NCBI RefSeq assembly: GCF_000613785.1
Contig: NZ_BAJQ01000024.1
Coordinates: 1 to 38,855, forward strand
Length of the DNA: 38,855 bases
Direction: 5' to 3'
From: Segatella oulorum JCM 14966
GTDB taxonomy: Bacteria > Bacteroidota > Bacteroidia > Bacteroidales > Bacteroidaceae
Shown here: piece by piece, positions 1 to 7,324 of the stretch
Numbering within the stretch: position 1 is the stretch's first letter
Layout: each line of letters opens with the position of its first letter
Translations under genes and position numbers: made by a program
Notes under the pieces: model-generated
Told to the model about the DNA's origin: nothing
Databases searched by the model: none
Seen by the model: only the letters and a program-made list of their open reading frames with translations

Positions 1-245
1 CTCTACTAGTTTCAGGCAAGACGACCTATACACATAGAAGGCTGAGAAGTGCAAGGCATTCGGTGAAGACACACCTTAAATGGCTCTATACGTATGAAGA
101 ATATCCTGAATTAGAGATACCCAATACAACAAATCTATTGGAAGGATTCAACTCACAACTTAAAAGGGCATTGCATAATCATAATGGAATGAAGGAGGTT
201 AATAAAAAGAAGTTCATAGATGGATTCCTGAATATAAAAAAGTAG
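1..245 (+). CDS. Transposase, C-terminal part (IS256-like/MULE type), cut by window edge
   Basis: An open frame runs in from the left edge (first full codon at base 3) and stops at 243-245. It gives about 80 residues with the segment IPNTTNLLEGFNSQLK followed by a basic, hydrophobic tail. That pattern (tyrosine- and proline-rich stretch, then N-LEGF-S-LK) is typical of the C-terminal end of IS256-related, Zn-binding-variant transposases of Bacteroidetes; the glutamate of LEG would be the last residue of the DDE triad. A GTG lies at 63, but it is not a credible start because the frame stays open upstream. A hairpin sits over the stop codon. The family name comes from memory of the motif, not a search. 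Whether the rest of the element is intact lies outside the window. Confidence 0.65.
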   Translation, partial: LLVSGKTTYTHRRLRSARHSVKTHLKWLYTYEEYPELEIPNTTNLLEGFNSQLKRALHNHNGMKEVNKKKFIDGFLNIKK

Positions 246-264
246 GCTGGAATTACCAGCCTAC
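242..264 (+). terminator. Hairpin over the transposase stop codon
   Basis: GTAGGCTGG (242-250) and CCAGCCTAC (256-264) form a perfect 9-bp stem with a 5-nt loop that includes the stop codon. There is no T-run after it, so it may be a structural or IS-end element and not an intrinsic terminator. Confidence 0.4.
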
Positions 265-318
265 CAAATGTCCATTACTAAAACACGAGAGGTTTTCAGC
301 CTACCAAATGTCCATTAC
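257..318. repeat. 22-bp direct repeat at the IS end
   Basis: The 22 bases CAGCCTACCAAATGTCCATT plus AC occur at 257-278 and again at 297-318, a 40-bp period. The first copy also forms the right arm of the hairpin at the transposase stop. The second may mark the end of the IS or a target of it; the other IS end is outside the window, so this cannot be settled here. Confidence 0.6.
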
Positions 319-444
319 ACCGCATATTTCTGCCCTTTACAAATAGAGCAGTATTATGCCAATTCGTGTATTTCCTCCTCATTATCAGTTAGTTTACATC
401 AACGTCGATATTTCTTCATTCTCAGTGATTAGTTACCCATCTAC

Positions 445-529
445 ATGAGATTTTTCGCAAGTTTATGTGAAATCTTTCGCAAGTATATATGAGATTTTTC
501 GTAAGTTTATGTGAAATCTTTTGCAAGTT
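445..529. repeat. 44-bp tandem repeat built from ~20-bp subunits, upstream of tRNA-Leu
   Basis: Units starting at 445, 465, 489 and 509 alternate between two related forms, ATGAGATTTTTCGCAAGTTT-like and ATGTGAAATCTTTCGCAAG-like. Units 1 and 3, and 2 and 4, are 44 bp apart and differ by one or two bases. The array ends directly at the tRNA promoter, and its last unit supplies the TTTG of the -33 element. Confidence 0.75.
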
Positions 530-550
530 AAAAAAATATATGTACCTTTG
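520..550 (+). promoter_or_regulatory. Promoter of tRNA-Leu
   Basis: TTTG at 520-523 and TACCTTTG at 543-550, separated by 19 bp, fit the Bacteroidetes sigma-ABfr consensus (TTTG, about 19 bp, TAnnTTTG). The tRNA begins 17 bp after the -7 box. Confidence 0.75.
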
Positions 551-567
551 CATCGGTTTTGGAAAAA

Positions 568-652
568 GCCCAGATGGCGGAATAGGTAGACGCGCTGGTC
601 TCAAACACCAGTGCCGCAAGGCATCCCGGTTCGAGCCCGGGTCTGGGTACCA
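568..652 (+). tRNA. tRNA-Leu, anticodon CAA
   Basis: The 85-nt cloverleaf has an acceptor stem GCCCAGA/TCTGGGT (the first pair is G-U), a discriminator A and an encoded CCA at 650-652. The anticodon arm is CTGGT-CTCAAAC-ACCAG (595-611), giving anticodon CAA at 602-604, which reads UUG. A long variable arm and a T loop with GGTTCGAGCCC fit a class II leucine tRNA. It has its own promoter and terminator. tRNA-Leu genes are common integration sites, and the DNA downstream is accessory in character, but I found no copy of the tRNA 3' end elsewhere in the window and no integrase. Confidence 0.97.
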
Positions 653-655
653 AGT

Positions 656-694
656 AAAAAGCTAAGTAGTTTATTATTAAACACTTAGCTTTTT
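656..694 (+). terminator. Terminator after tRNA-Leu
   Basis: AAAAAGCTAAGT (656-667) and ACTTAGCTTTTT (683-694) form a 12-bp perfect stem ending in a T-run. It can work in both directions, so it also closes the leftward protease gene. Confidence 0.8.
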
Positions 695-744
695 CTTGTT
701 TTACAAATGTTCCCAAATTGTTCCCATATATCCTTTTTGAATGC

Positions 745-1593
745 TTATAGTTTAAAGATTGACTTTATAATAGGAGCAAAATCTAATAATGCTTCTGATT
801 TAATTATGTAGCCTAAATTATTAGGTATGTGAGAGATTGACAAAGCTTTTTCTTGAACATCTGGAATGGTAACGATTTTAATATCACCAGAAACCGTGAG
901 CTGTGGACCAGCATATAATATTCCTAACAACATAAGTCGTCCCTTTCCCAAATTTACATTTCCTTTTTTATCAGTATAGCCTCCTTTATTGAATAAAATA
1001 ATAGGTGATCCACTTGAACCAGGAAAGCAAGCTGCATCTATAACGAATTCTCTTTTCCCATTATGGTTTAGCTTAACATCTGTTGCCGTAATACCACGCC
1101 TAACTATAGGCATATTATTTATAGAATCCCATAATCCATTGGGATAACCTATCATCAATATATCTTCTGCTATATCAATATCTTGTAACTGTTGTATAGT
1201 AGGAATTATGGTATTATCGAAAGTCCGAAAGAAAAGTCTTTTCCCCAAACCTTCTTGAAAAGATTGAATAATAGGATTCACTGGCATAACACAAAGGTCA
1301 ATCTCAGAATCAGGGTGAAAAATCCATCCCTTCTCGAAGTTTTCTTCTATGTTTATGGGAAGATGTTTCGTATAAATAGGGTTGCCATTCTCATCACACT
1401 CACTCAGAATAAACCTCCCTTGGTTCATACCTTTTACGACATGCTTATTAGTTACGAGTAATGGCACAGTAGTCTCACCATCTACAGATAGATTGAAAAA
1501 GAAACCTGTACCAGAGAAAGAAAACCCTTCATAGGAAGTAGTTTCAATACGAACTGTACTAAAACATAGTTGTTCAATTACAGATAAATCCAT
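745..1593 (-). CDS. Trypsin-like serine protease, cytoplasmic
   Basis: The 282-residue product has the three elements of a chymotrypsin-fold protease: TNKHVV (His51), EIDLCVM (Asp99) and PGSSGSP (Ser194), spaced as expected. There is no signal peptide or membrane segment, and no PDZ domain, so it is not a DegP/HtrA-type periplasmic protease. Short stand-alone proteases of this kind are often cargo of mobile or defence-linked loci in bacteria. The coding sequence is clearly more AT-rich than the genes from 6900 on, which suggests acquisition. It lies between a tRNA-Leu and a truncated IS, and is preceded by 8 bases after the stop of a gene remnant, so it was probably the second gene of an operon whose first gene is mostly lost. 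The substrate cannot be told from sequence. Confidence 0.8.
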   Translation of the reverse strand: MDLSVIEQLCFSTVRIETTSYEGFSFSGTGFFFNLSVDGETTVPLLVTNKHVVKGMNQGRFILSECDENGNPIYTKHLPINIEENFEKGWIFHPDSEIDLCVMPVNPIIQSFQEGLGKRLFFRTFDNTIIPTIQQLQDIDIAEDILMIGYPNGLWDSINNMPIVRRGITATDVKLNHNGKREFVIDAACFPGSSGSPIILFNKGGYTDKKGNVNLGKGRLMLLGILYAGPQLTVSGDIKIVTIPDVQEKALSISHIPNNLGYIIKSEALLDFAPIIKSIFKL

Positions 1594-1600
1594 ATTATGT

Positions 1601-1747
1601 CTATTTTTTATATATGTTTGTTAAATTAAAATCAAATTCTTGGAGCTTAAGAGCACTATCTATGACAAAATCTATACAGAACCTACAATCAACATTTCTT
1701 GGTGACATTCTTTGCTCATATAACTCTTTTCCAATAGCATTATTCAT
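1601..1747 (-). pseudogene. C-terminal remnant of the gene before the protease
   Basis: A frame reads 1747 to 1601 (48 codons, stop TAG at 1603-1601). It contains a cysteine-rich stretch VDCRFCIDFVIDS and a tail rich in F, N and K, and ends 7 bases before the protease ATG. Its 5' side coincides with the broken end of the IS5-type transposase. The simplest reading is that the start of this gene was removed when the IS end was lost, and the ATG at 1747-1745 arises by chance at the junction. I do not recognise the family. A short independent gene is possible but less likely. Confidence 0.45.
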
Positions 1748-2384
1748 CCGTTACCGTGTGACGCTTGTAACCGAAGTGGAGCTTTCCCGTCTTCTTTACC
1801 CAACGGGCTTCAGTGTCTACGTTAGGCTTGACAACTTCTTTGAGCATGGCTTTCTCCGAAGCCTCCATGTTCTCATCCTCTTTTCTATCCTCAACGACCT
1901 CATAGCTCTTACCTCCGCGGGGGCGACGGGGCGTATTCGTAATGCCGGCATCAATAATGGCGCCACGCTTAACTATTATTCCTTTAGCTTCCAATTGCCT
2001 GTTAAACTCCTCAAGAAGCGTATCATACAAATCCGCTTCAACAAGAATGTTGCGAAAACGGCACACGGTAGTACTGTCAGGGACGATATCTTCCATGCCA
2101 AGACCTGCAAAACGGCTGAAAGACAGGTGGTCGTTAACCTGATCTTCAACTTCCCCGTCACTCAGACCATACCGGGTGCGGAGTAATTCAATCTTGAATA
2201 AAACAAGGCTGTCATAGCCGGGCCGGCCGGTAGACTTATAGCCTTTTGTATAAGCCACTTCTATTATAGCACGAATAGGTGCCCAATCAATGACTGTGTT
2301 TATTTGTGAAAAGAATGTCTGCCTGACCTTTCTTTGCCCAAGGAATAGGTCAGCAAAACTGGGAGAGGATAACTTTTGTTTCAT
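1740..2384 (-). pseudogene. IS5-type (IS5/IS1182-like) transposase, 3'-truncated
   Basis: The product begins MKQKLSSPSFADLFLGQRKV and continues with the N-terminal DUF772-like region (GRPGYDSLVLFKIELL, YGLSDGEVEDQV, DSTTVCRFR) and the first DDE aspartate in GAIIDAGITNT. It then ends at WVKKTGKLHFGYKRHTVTDE, where intact relatives continue for well over 100 residues with the remaining catalytic residues. About 214 residues remain, so the enzyme must be inactive. I start it at ATG 2384; a longer reading from TTG at 2399 would run into the promoter-like TACCTTTA. The break falls at about 1740-1750, next to a remnant of an unrelated gene. Confidence 0.85.
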
Positions 2385-2447
2385 ACGATAAAGGTACAAA
2401 AAATATTTAAGAAAGGTAAAATATAGGAGAAGTTTTGCAGAGGTCTC
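1743..2447 (-). mobile_element. Partial IS5-type insertion sequence
   Basis: The element holds the truncated transposase. Its intact side probably ends near GAGACCTCTGCAAAAC (2447 to 2432 on the minus strand), which resembles terminal repeats of Bacteroidetes IS5 elements; I place it by position and look only. The partner repeat is missing with the 3' half of the element, so the boundary cannot be confirmed. Confidence 0.5.
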
Positions 2448-2608
2448 ATATACGTGGCTCTTTTGACACTTGGCACAATTTCCCCAAGATATTGCATCTT
2501 CCGTTCATTGTCGTGGATAGAAATATGAAATACAGCATAGGCAAGAATGTGTTCTTGCCACATTGTAAAAATCGAATAGACCTTATAGCCGAAGATTGCA
2601 GCAAGGAA
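2448..2608. other. Short spacer between IS remnant and nhaA
   Basis: No credible gene is seen. A 7-bp perfect hairpin, GGCAAGA (2540-2546) with TCTTGCC (2553-2559), lies downstream of nhaA. It lacks a T-run on either strand, so it is at most a weak terminator or processing site. Confidence 0.4.
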
Positions 2609-3934
2609 TTATCGTTTACTTATTTTGAGCAAGTAATATCCTGCCAAACCACCAATAATGGAAGCTGCGAAGATTCCGACCTTAGCTTGAACATAGCTTA
2701 CAGGTTCGTCGAAGGCGAGTGAGGTGACAAACATCGACATTGTAAAACCAATCGAGGCAAGGAATCCCAAGCCGAAGATGCGGTGCCATGTCATTTTTTT
2801 TGAACGTTTGCCAAGCCCCAACTTGCTGAGTAACCAAACTGCCAAGACGATGCCAAGGGGCTTGCCCAATAGCAGTCCGAACATCACACCAAGAGCAACA
2901 TGATTGGAGAACAGGCTCTGCAGATCCATGTCGATAAAGGCTACACCTGCATTGGCGAGCGCAAAGATGGGCATGATGACAAAAGAAACAAATGGATGCA
3001 TGCCATGTTCGAGGCACTGAAGAGGTGGTACGGCATTGAAGGCTTCAGCTTTCACCTGGGAAATAATCTCCACCTGTTCTTCTTCTAATGTCCTTACATC
3101 ATTGCTTTCTGCATTTTCAAACCGATGAAGCTGTCGGCGCAGACGCGCAATAAATGTCGATTCTGGTATCTGTGAATCAGCGGGGATTACAAATGCGGCA
3201 AGAACAGCTGCTATTGTAGCATGAACGCCTGACATGAGGAAGGCTACCCATACACCGCACACGCCAAGGATACCATAGAAAAAGGCATGTTTAATGCCCA
3301 TCTTGTTGCCAATGAACATGATACCAAGAAAAGTCAGACCCACGAGGATACTGGGGATGGAGATATTAGATGTGTAGAACAGGGCGATAACAATAACCGA
3401 TCCAAGGTCATCGACAATGGCAAGCGTGGTGAGAAACACTTTAGCTGATAGCGGCACCTTATCGCCAAGTAAATAAACAATGGCGAGAGCAAAGGCAATA
3501 TCTGTTGCCATGGGTATTCCCCAACCATGAGCAACAGATGTTCCGATATTAAAACTAAGATAGATAGCAGCAGGGAAAAGCATTCCCAAGATAGCAGCTC
3601 CCACAGGGAGTACCACCTTCTTTATTTCGCGTAACTCTCCTCCGATGAACTCTCGTTTCAACTCCAATCCCACGACGAAGAAGAATAGAGACATCAGCCC
3701 ATCGTTAATCCAATGTTCCAAAGAGAAGTTGAAATAAGGTCTTCCGTCGAAAACAAACCCCAAGTGATGTTCAAAGAATTCGAAGTATTGCTCGCGCCAA
3801 GGCGAGTTGGCAAGCAACAGGGCTATGATAACGGCAATACCAAGAACTATTCCGCTCGACTTTTCCTGCCGCATGAACATCAAGGCAGGCATAACCAACT
3901 TCTTATTAATTTTCTGCTTATATATTTCTTTCAT
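2609..3934 (-). CDS. nhaA: Na+/H+ antiporter NhaA
   Basis: NhaA exchanges sodium for protons across the inner membrane and supports salt and pH tolerance. The 441 residues show the family landmarks: GLELKRE, PMATDIAFAL (Asp145, equivalent to E. coli Asp133) and TTLAIVDDLGSVIVIALFYT with the paired aspartates Asp175-Asp176 (E. coli Asp163-Asp164) that bind the cation. About 11-12 hydrophobic segments are visible. It is longer than E. coli NhaA (388) because of a charged cytoplasmic loop around residues 265-305, as is common in Bacteroidetes. It starts 16 bp after the stop of the DUF389 gene and is probably transcribed from the promoter before that gene. Confidence 0.95.
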   Translation of the reverse strand: MKEIYKQKINKKLVMPALMFMRQEKSSGIVLGIAVIIALLLANSPWREQYFEFFEHHLGFVFDGRPYFNFSLEHWINDGLMSLFFFVVGLELKREFIGGELREIKKVVLPVGAAILGMLFPAAIYLSFNIGTSVAHGWGIPMATDIAFALAIVYLLGDKVPLSAKVFLTTLAIVDDLGSVIVIALFYTSNISIPSILVGLTFLGIMFIGNKMGIKHAFFYGILGVCGVWVAFLMSGVHATIAAVLAAFVIPADSQIPESTFIARLRRQLHRFENAESNDVRTLEEEQVEIISQVKAEAFNAVPPLQCLEHGMHPFVSFVIMPIFALANAGVAFIDMDLQSLFSNHVALGVMFGLLLGKPLGIVLAVWLLSKLGLGKRSKKMTWHRIFGLGFLASIGFTMSMFVTSLAFDEPVSYVQAKVGIFAASIIGGLAGYYLLKISKR

Positions 3935-3950
3935 CTTTTCTTTTTTTATG

Positions 3951-5297
3951 TTAGCGAGTAGTAATGAGTCGCAGACTATCCGACTCAGTACGCGACTTGA
4001 GCCATCTGCTCAACCGTTCACGGTCAGCAGTTGAGAAATTTGTCTTGCTTCCTACAATAGCCACAACGTAACGTTTCGTGGCAGAGGTGTCTGTCGGTAC
4101 CTCCATTACCTTTGACAGACTGATGGAGGTAACGTTAGGATACAGGCTCCTTAATTCTTTGCTTAGTTGGATGCCCAGTTGCTCATATCCCGTATAAGCA
4201 CTCAACTTCTCCTCCAATTCGTGAATCTGTGCATTCTGCTCCACAAGTTGCTGGTTGGATGTATTTGATGTCAATATGTTCTCGGCGCTTTTCTTAGCAA
4301 GAAGCAGATAGTCTGACTGGGATCCCTGAATAACTTTGAGCTTATACCCCCGTAAGTTATATTGCGCCAACGCTCGACTTGCCACGGTCAATGTACTGTC
4401 TGAAATACTTTTTCCTACAGCCACTAAGCGTATAATGCTGTCGGAGGTATTGACCTCCTCTGCTATTATCTGTGTTCCTTTCAGAGAGAGTTCAGCCTTC
4501 ACAAACTTCCTAACATTACTGTTGGTAAAACTCTTTCTCGTGATACCTACAGTCATCACGGCAGCGGGAACCATGGTGACTACTGCAATGATAAGGATAA
4601 GGCGATGCACTTTTTTCAGTTGGGCGACATTATCAAATTGCTTGGTGTTAAAACGTAACATCTTCACACCAGCAAAGGTAGAAAGGCTGATAAATACTGT
4701 ATTGATAAAAAATAGGTAGAAGGCACCCCAAAAGTAGCTCCAGTTGGCTGATGCTAAGCCATATCCAGCCGTACAAAGAGGTGGCATCAATGCCGTTGCG
4801 ATGGCTACACCAGGAATCACATTGCCTTTGCCCTTGGTAGAGAGCGCGATAATGCCGGCAGCACCACCACAAATGGCTATCAACACATCATAGAGAGTTG
4901 GTGAAGTACGCGACAATAATTCCGACTGCGCTTCCTCCAGTGGGGTGATAAGGAAATAGAGTGTGGCAGTGATAACGGCTATAACGACCATGACAAGGTA
5001 GTTTTTGAAAGATCGCTTTAGAAACTGAAGGTCGTTAATACCAATAGAGAGACCCATGCCGGTAATAGGTCCCATGAGTGGAGAGATAAGCATGGCACCG
5101 ATAATCACCGCAGTAGAATTGACGTTGAGCCCCAACGATGCTATCAAGATGGCAAAGATAAGTATCCAAAGGTTGGAGCCTTTGAATGATATGCCGTCGG
5201 TTATTTGGCTAATGGTATCGCGCTCCTCATTTTTATCTGGAAGGGAGTTAAAGTATTGCTTGATAACTCCCCACAAACTGTTATTTTGCTCTTCCAT
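3951..5297 (-). CDS. DUF389 membrane protein
   Basis: The protein has 448 residues. A short cytoplasmic N-terminus is followed by about six or seven hydrophobic segments between residues 40 and 255, including NSTAVIIGAMLISPLMGPI and IALSTKGKGNVIPGVAIATA, which are hallmark stretches of the DUF389 (TIGR00341/TIGR00271) family. A soluble C-terminal domain of about 180 residues follows. Family members are uncharacterised integral membrane proteins. It is the first gene of a two-gene unit with nhaA (16-bp gap), which suggests but does not prove a role in ion or envelope homeostasis. A sigma-ABfr-type -7 box lies about 77 bp upstream of the ATG at 5297. No defect is seen. Confidence 0.85.
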   Translation of the reverse strand: MEEQNNSLWGVIKQYFNSLPDKNEERDTISQITDGISFKGSNLWILIFAILIASLGLNVNSTAVIIGAMLISPLMGPITGMGLSIGINDLQFLKRSFKNYLVMVVIAVITATLYFLITPLEEAQSELLSRTSPTLYDVLIAICGGAAGIIALSTKGKGNVIPGVAIATALMPPLCTAGYGLASANWSYFWGAFYLFFINTVFISLSTFAGVKMLRFNTKQFDNVAQLKKVHRLILIIAVVTMVPAAVMTVGITRKSFTNSNVRKFVKAELSLKGTQIIAEEVNTSDSIIRLVAVGKSISDSTLTVASRALAQYNLRGYKLKVIQGSQSDYLLLAKKSAENILTSNTSNQQLVEQNAQIHELEEKLSAYTGYEQLGIQLSKELRSLYPNVTSISLSKVMEVPTDTSATKRYVVAIVGSKTNFSTADRERLSRWLKSRTESDSLRLITTR

Positions 5298-5373
5298 ATT
5301 TTTTTTGTTTTTGCAGTGTAATGTGACATTATTCAGAGTATAATTCTAACCTCCATACTAAAACTTTCATTTA

Positions 5374-5381
5374 CAAAGATA
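5374..5381 (-). promoter_or_regulatory. -7 box for the DUF389-nhaA unit
   Basis: Minus-strand TATCTTTG (5381 to 5374) matches TAnnTTTG. No exact TTTG is seen at the right distance upstream, so only the -7 part is supported. Confidence 0.55.
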
Positions 5382-5497
5382 CAAAAATAATTGGAAAAGC
5401 GGTTGTCTTATCTAATTGTAAAAGGCTGCTTGGTGCTATGCCAACATAAGTCAGTGTTGCCAATGCCATTTTGTCTTTTTCTATACATTAATGATAC

Positions 5498-5523
5498 TTT
5501 GACAAAGAAAATTTGTATATTTG
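5498..5523 (+). promoter_or_regulatory. Orphan promoter-like sequence cut off by the ISL3 insertion
   Basis: TTTG (5498-5501) and TATATTTG (5516-5523) face right, 14 bp apart, which is shorter than usual. The IS begins 16 bp after the -7 box. No rightward gene follows, so it may be the promoter of a gene displaced by the insertion, or a chance match. Confidence 0.35.
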
Positions 5524-5539
5524 CAATATCAGTATTTTA

Positions 5540-5569
5540 GGTTCTACTGTAATTAGTGTGAGTTAACAT
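5540..5569 (+). repeat. Left terminal inverted repeat of the ISL3 element
   Basis: This 30-bp end begins GGTTCT and finishes TTAGTGTGAGTTAACAT. Its inner 17 bases are identical to the inverted right end; the outer 13 match at 9. Confidence 0.85.
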
Positions 5570-6768
5570 ATGTCTAGACCACCATAGAAGAATAGAATCG
5601 CTATCCGATAGCGTTCGGCAGTACCATATCCTCTGCCGATGGTCTTGATTTCTTGAATCGACCCGTTGGTTCTCTCGGCTTTGCCGTTGTTGGCACCAGT
5701 AACCATGGATCTAATGATGCCTTTGAGGTGTCTCTTGAACATAAAGACAACACCGTCGATCTCTTCAATGTTGTACTGCAAGGCATCTGCCATCCAGTCT
5801 TCCAACATACCATAAGCCTCCATATCTCCATGACAGTTAAGGCGAAGGAGATCACGAAAGAGTTCTTTGACTTTCCAAGCTTGCCAGACCTGATACTCGG
5901 CATTCTCCGGCATATCAAATCGCCGACGATCGTTGGGAGTGTATTTGGGCTTGTCCTTGAGCCAAAGATACTTGGTACTGCGCAGTTCCTTGAACTCCTT
6001 AACCTCACGCTTGCGCACCTTGTCGACGGCATCGTCCAAATAGGTAACGCAGTGGTACAAGTCATGACAGTGGCCGGCATTGGGGAAATACTTCACAGCG
6101 CCATCAATGAAAGGCTCCCACATGTCTGTACATACCGTTTCAACCGAATTGCGCTGTTCCTCTGTGAGCGCCTTAGTGCACAGATTATCAACGCTTTTGG
6201 CTCTTCGGCCTGTTTCTACTTCGATGACATGACCGGTATCTCCATCATAGAGCATGCTGACATACTCATGACCACGGCGGATAGACTTCTCATCCATGCA
6301 CACATGCTTGTAGATATGAGTCTTATCACGCTTATCCAAACCTCGTTCAACGGCACGAAGCATAACGCCATGTACCTGCTCGAAAGTAAGGCGGAGAAGA
6401 CGTGCAGTCTTTGTCTGATTTTTGGTAGAGAGGAGCGTTTCTATCGTTTTTTCCATCAGCCAAGACATCCGGGAGTTTGGTAATGCCCGGGGGACAGCGA
6501 CACTCTTGACCTCTTCGCCATCATGGTAACGAGGAATACGAGCCTCAAGGATGGTTTTGTACTGCCACATAGCTGAATGCCGTCAACTTCGTTCATGACG
6601 GAAGTCAAATATAGGAAATTCTTTCTCTTCAACCTTGATGGTGTCATAGCGATATTTGAGCATGATATGTATCTCTTCGGTGGAGTCATCACAGGTCACA
6701 TTCTCAATCTCCCAATCATTGTTGTTGTGGAGCAGTAGCTTGGATAATATATCTTCGGTTGTCATCAT
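5563..6768 (-). pseudogene. ISL3-family transposase with an in-frame TGA
   Basis: Read through from ATG 6768 the gene encodes 401 codons, normal for ISL3 transposases. The DDE triad is visible in the downstream part: CMDEKSIRRGH, VCTDMWEPF and GKAERTNGS. The N-terminal part (60-odd residues, ending FDFRHERS) and the main part (from MWQYKT at 6570) are in the same frame, separated by TGA at 6585-6583 and then R-H-S-A. Family members have a tryptophan (TGG) about here, so a single G-to-A change explains the stop. A -7 box TATCTTTG lies at 6784 to 6777, so close to the ATG that the mRNA would be nearly leaderless. Restart at ATG 6570 would lose the N-terminal zinc-binding-type region. Confidence 0.88.
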
Positions 6769-6816
6769 ACTGACTACAAAGATACGAATTTCGTGCCGCT
6801 TAATGCGGGATACGGC

Positions 6817-6846
6817 ATGTTAACTCACACTAAATCCCGCAGAACC
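6817..6846 (-). repeat. Right terminal inverted repeat of the ISL3 element
   Basis: Read on the minus strand this end starts GGTTCTGCGGGA and finishes TTAGTGTGAGTTAACAT, pairing with the left end. A C follows at 6847, so one more base could belong to the element. Confidence 0.85.
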
Positions 6847-6893
6847 CTAATATTCACTGAGGATGAATATTACAGTCAAGGAATTTATAAGGA

Positions 6894-6952
6894 CAGACCA
6901 ACCTTCAAATAGGGGGCGATGATAATCGTTCCTTTATTCGCCGGTTGGTCTG
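6894..6952. terminator. Inverted repeat downstream of the copper locus
   Basis: CAGACCAACC (6894-6903) and GGTTGGTCTG (6943-6952) form a 10-bp perfect inverted repeat with a 39-nt loop, ending 11 bp before the last gene of the efflux operon. No T-run follows on the minus strand, so it may be a weak terminator, an mRNA 3' end stabiliser, or a decayed mobile element end. Confidence 0.4.
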
Positions 6953-6963
6953 GCATTTACCGT

Positions 6964-7293
6964 TTACTTACGGTATTTGCAGCATCCAGGAAGTTTATTA
7001 TAAGTGGCTTGTGAGGCTTTTATATTACCACTATCGTGACCTGAAGCAGCTACCGCTTTCTGCACTTTCTTCGTGTCAGTCTTGGTGTTGTCGTACACAA
7101 GTGTGAGCTTTTGTGCTTTTAAATTCCATGTAGCCGACAACACTCCGGGAACAGCTTTTGCGGCTTTCTCTATGCGTGGCTTACACATTTCGTTACATTT
7201 CCCGTTTACTGGAATTTCTGTTTTCACTGTTTTGGCCTGCATGGTTGCGCTCATGGCTGCAACAGCAAGCATTGTTAAAATCACTTTTTTCAT
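6964..7293 (-). CDS. Secreted heavy-metal-associated (HMA) domain protein
   Basis: The product has 109 residues: a signal peptide (1 to about 20), then a MerP/Atx1-like ferredoxin fold. The metal loop is NGKCNEMCKPRI with Cys33 and Cys37, spaced CxxxC in place of the usual CxxC. A further Cys104-Cys105 pair lies in the C-terminal LPGCCKYRK. Such proteins are found as the last gene of Bacteroidetes copper efflux clusters and probably hand Cu(I) to the pump in the periplasm; this role is inferred from context. It follows the CusB-type gene by 31 bp and is almost certainly in the same operon. Confidence 0.85.
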   Translation of the reverse strand: MKKVILTMLAVAAMSATMQAKTVKTEIPVNGKCNEMCKPRIEKAAKAVPGVLSATWNLKAQKLTLVYDNTKTDTKKVQKAVAASGHDSGNIKASQATYNKLPGCCKYRK

Positions 7294-7324
7294 TTTCTTG
7301 TTATATTAAATAAATAAAATAATG

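Larger units (their letters stand above)
5540..6846 (-). mobile_element. ISL3-family insertion sequence, about 1.3 kb
   Basis: Two imperfect 30-bp terminal inverted repeats beginning GGTTCT enclose a single transposase gene. Size, GG-starting ends and transposase type agree with the ISL3 family. ISL3 elements normally create 8-bp target duplications, but the flanks (GTATTTTA left, CTAATATT right) do not match, so the element has probably been rearranged or its flanks have diverged. Confidence 0.85.

Noticed and set aside
445..529. CRISPR array
   Set aside because: The repeats are adjacent subunits of about 20 bp without unique spacers, and no cas genes are present.
568..652. Integration of a full mobile element into tRNA-Leu
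   Set aside because: No integrase and no second copy of the tRNA 3' end were found in the window, so only the location is suggestive.
528..716. Leftward ORF across the tRNA with a peptide like VPRPGLEPGCLAALVFETSA
   Set aside because: It is the antisense reading of tRNA-Leu(CAA), a well-known artefact in protein databases.
2381..2563. Leftward ORF of 60 codons between the IS remnant and nhaA
   Set aside because: No family pattern, it overlaps the presumed IS end, and no promoter or conserved start is seen.
5653..6483. Long rightward ORF of 276 codons
   Set aside because: It is a shadow on the opposite strand of the ISL3 transposase, whose frame shows the DDE motifs.
5532..6854. 8-bp target duplication expected for ISL3
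   Set aside because: The flanks GTATTTTA and CTAATATT do not match in either orientation.
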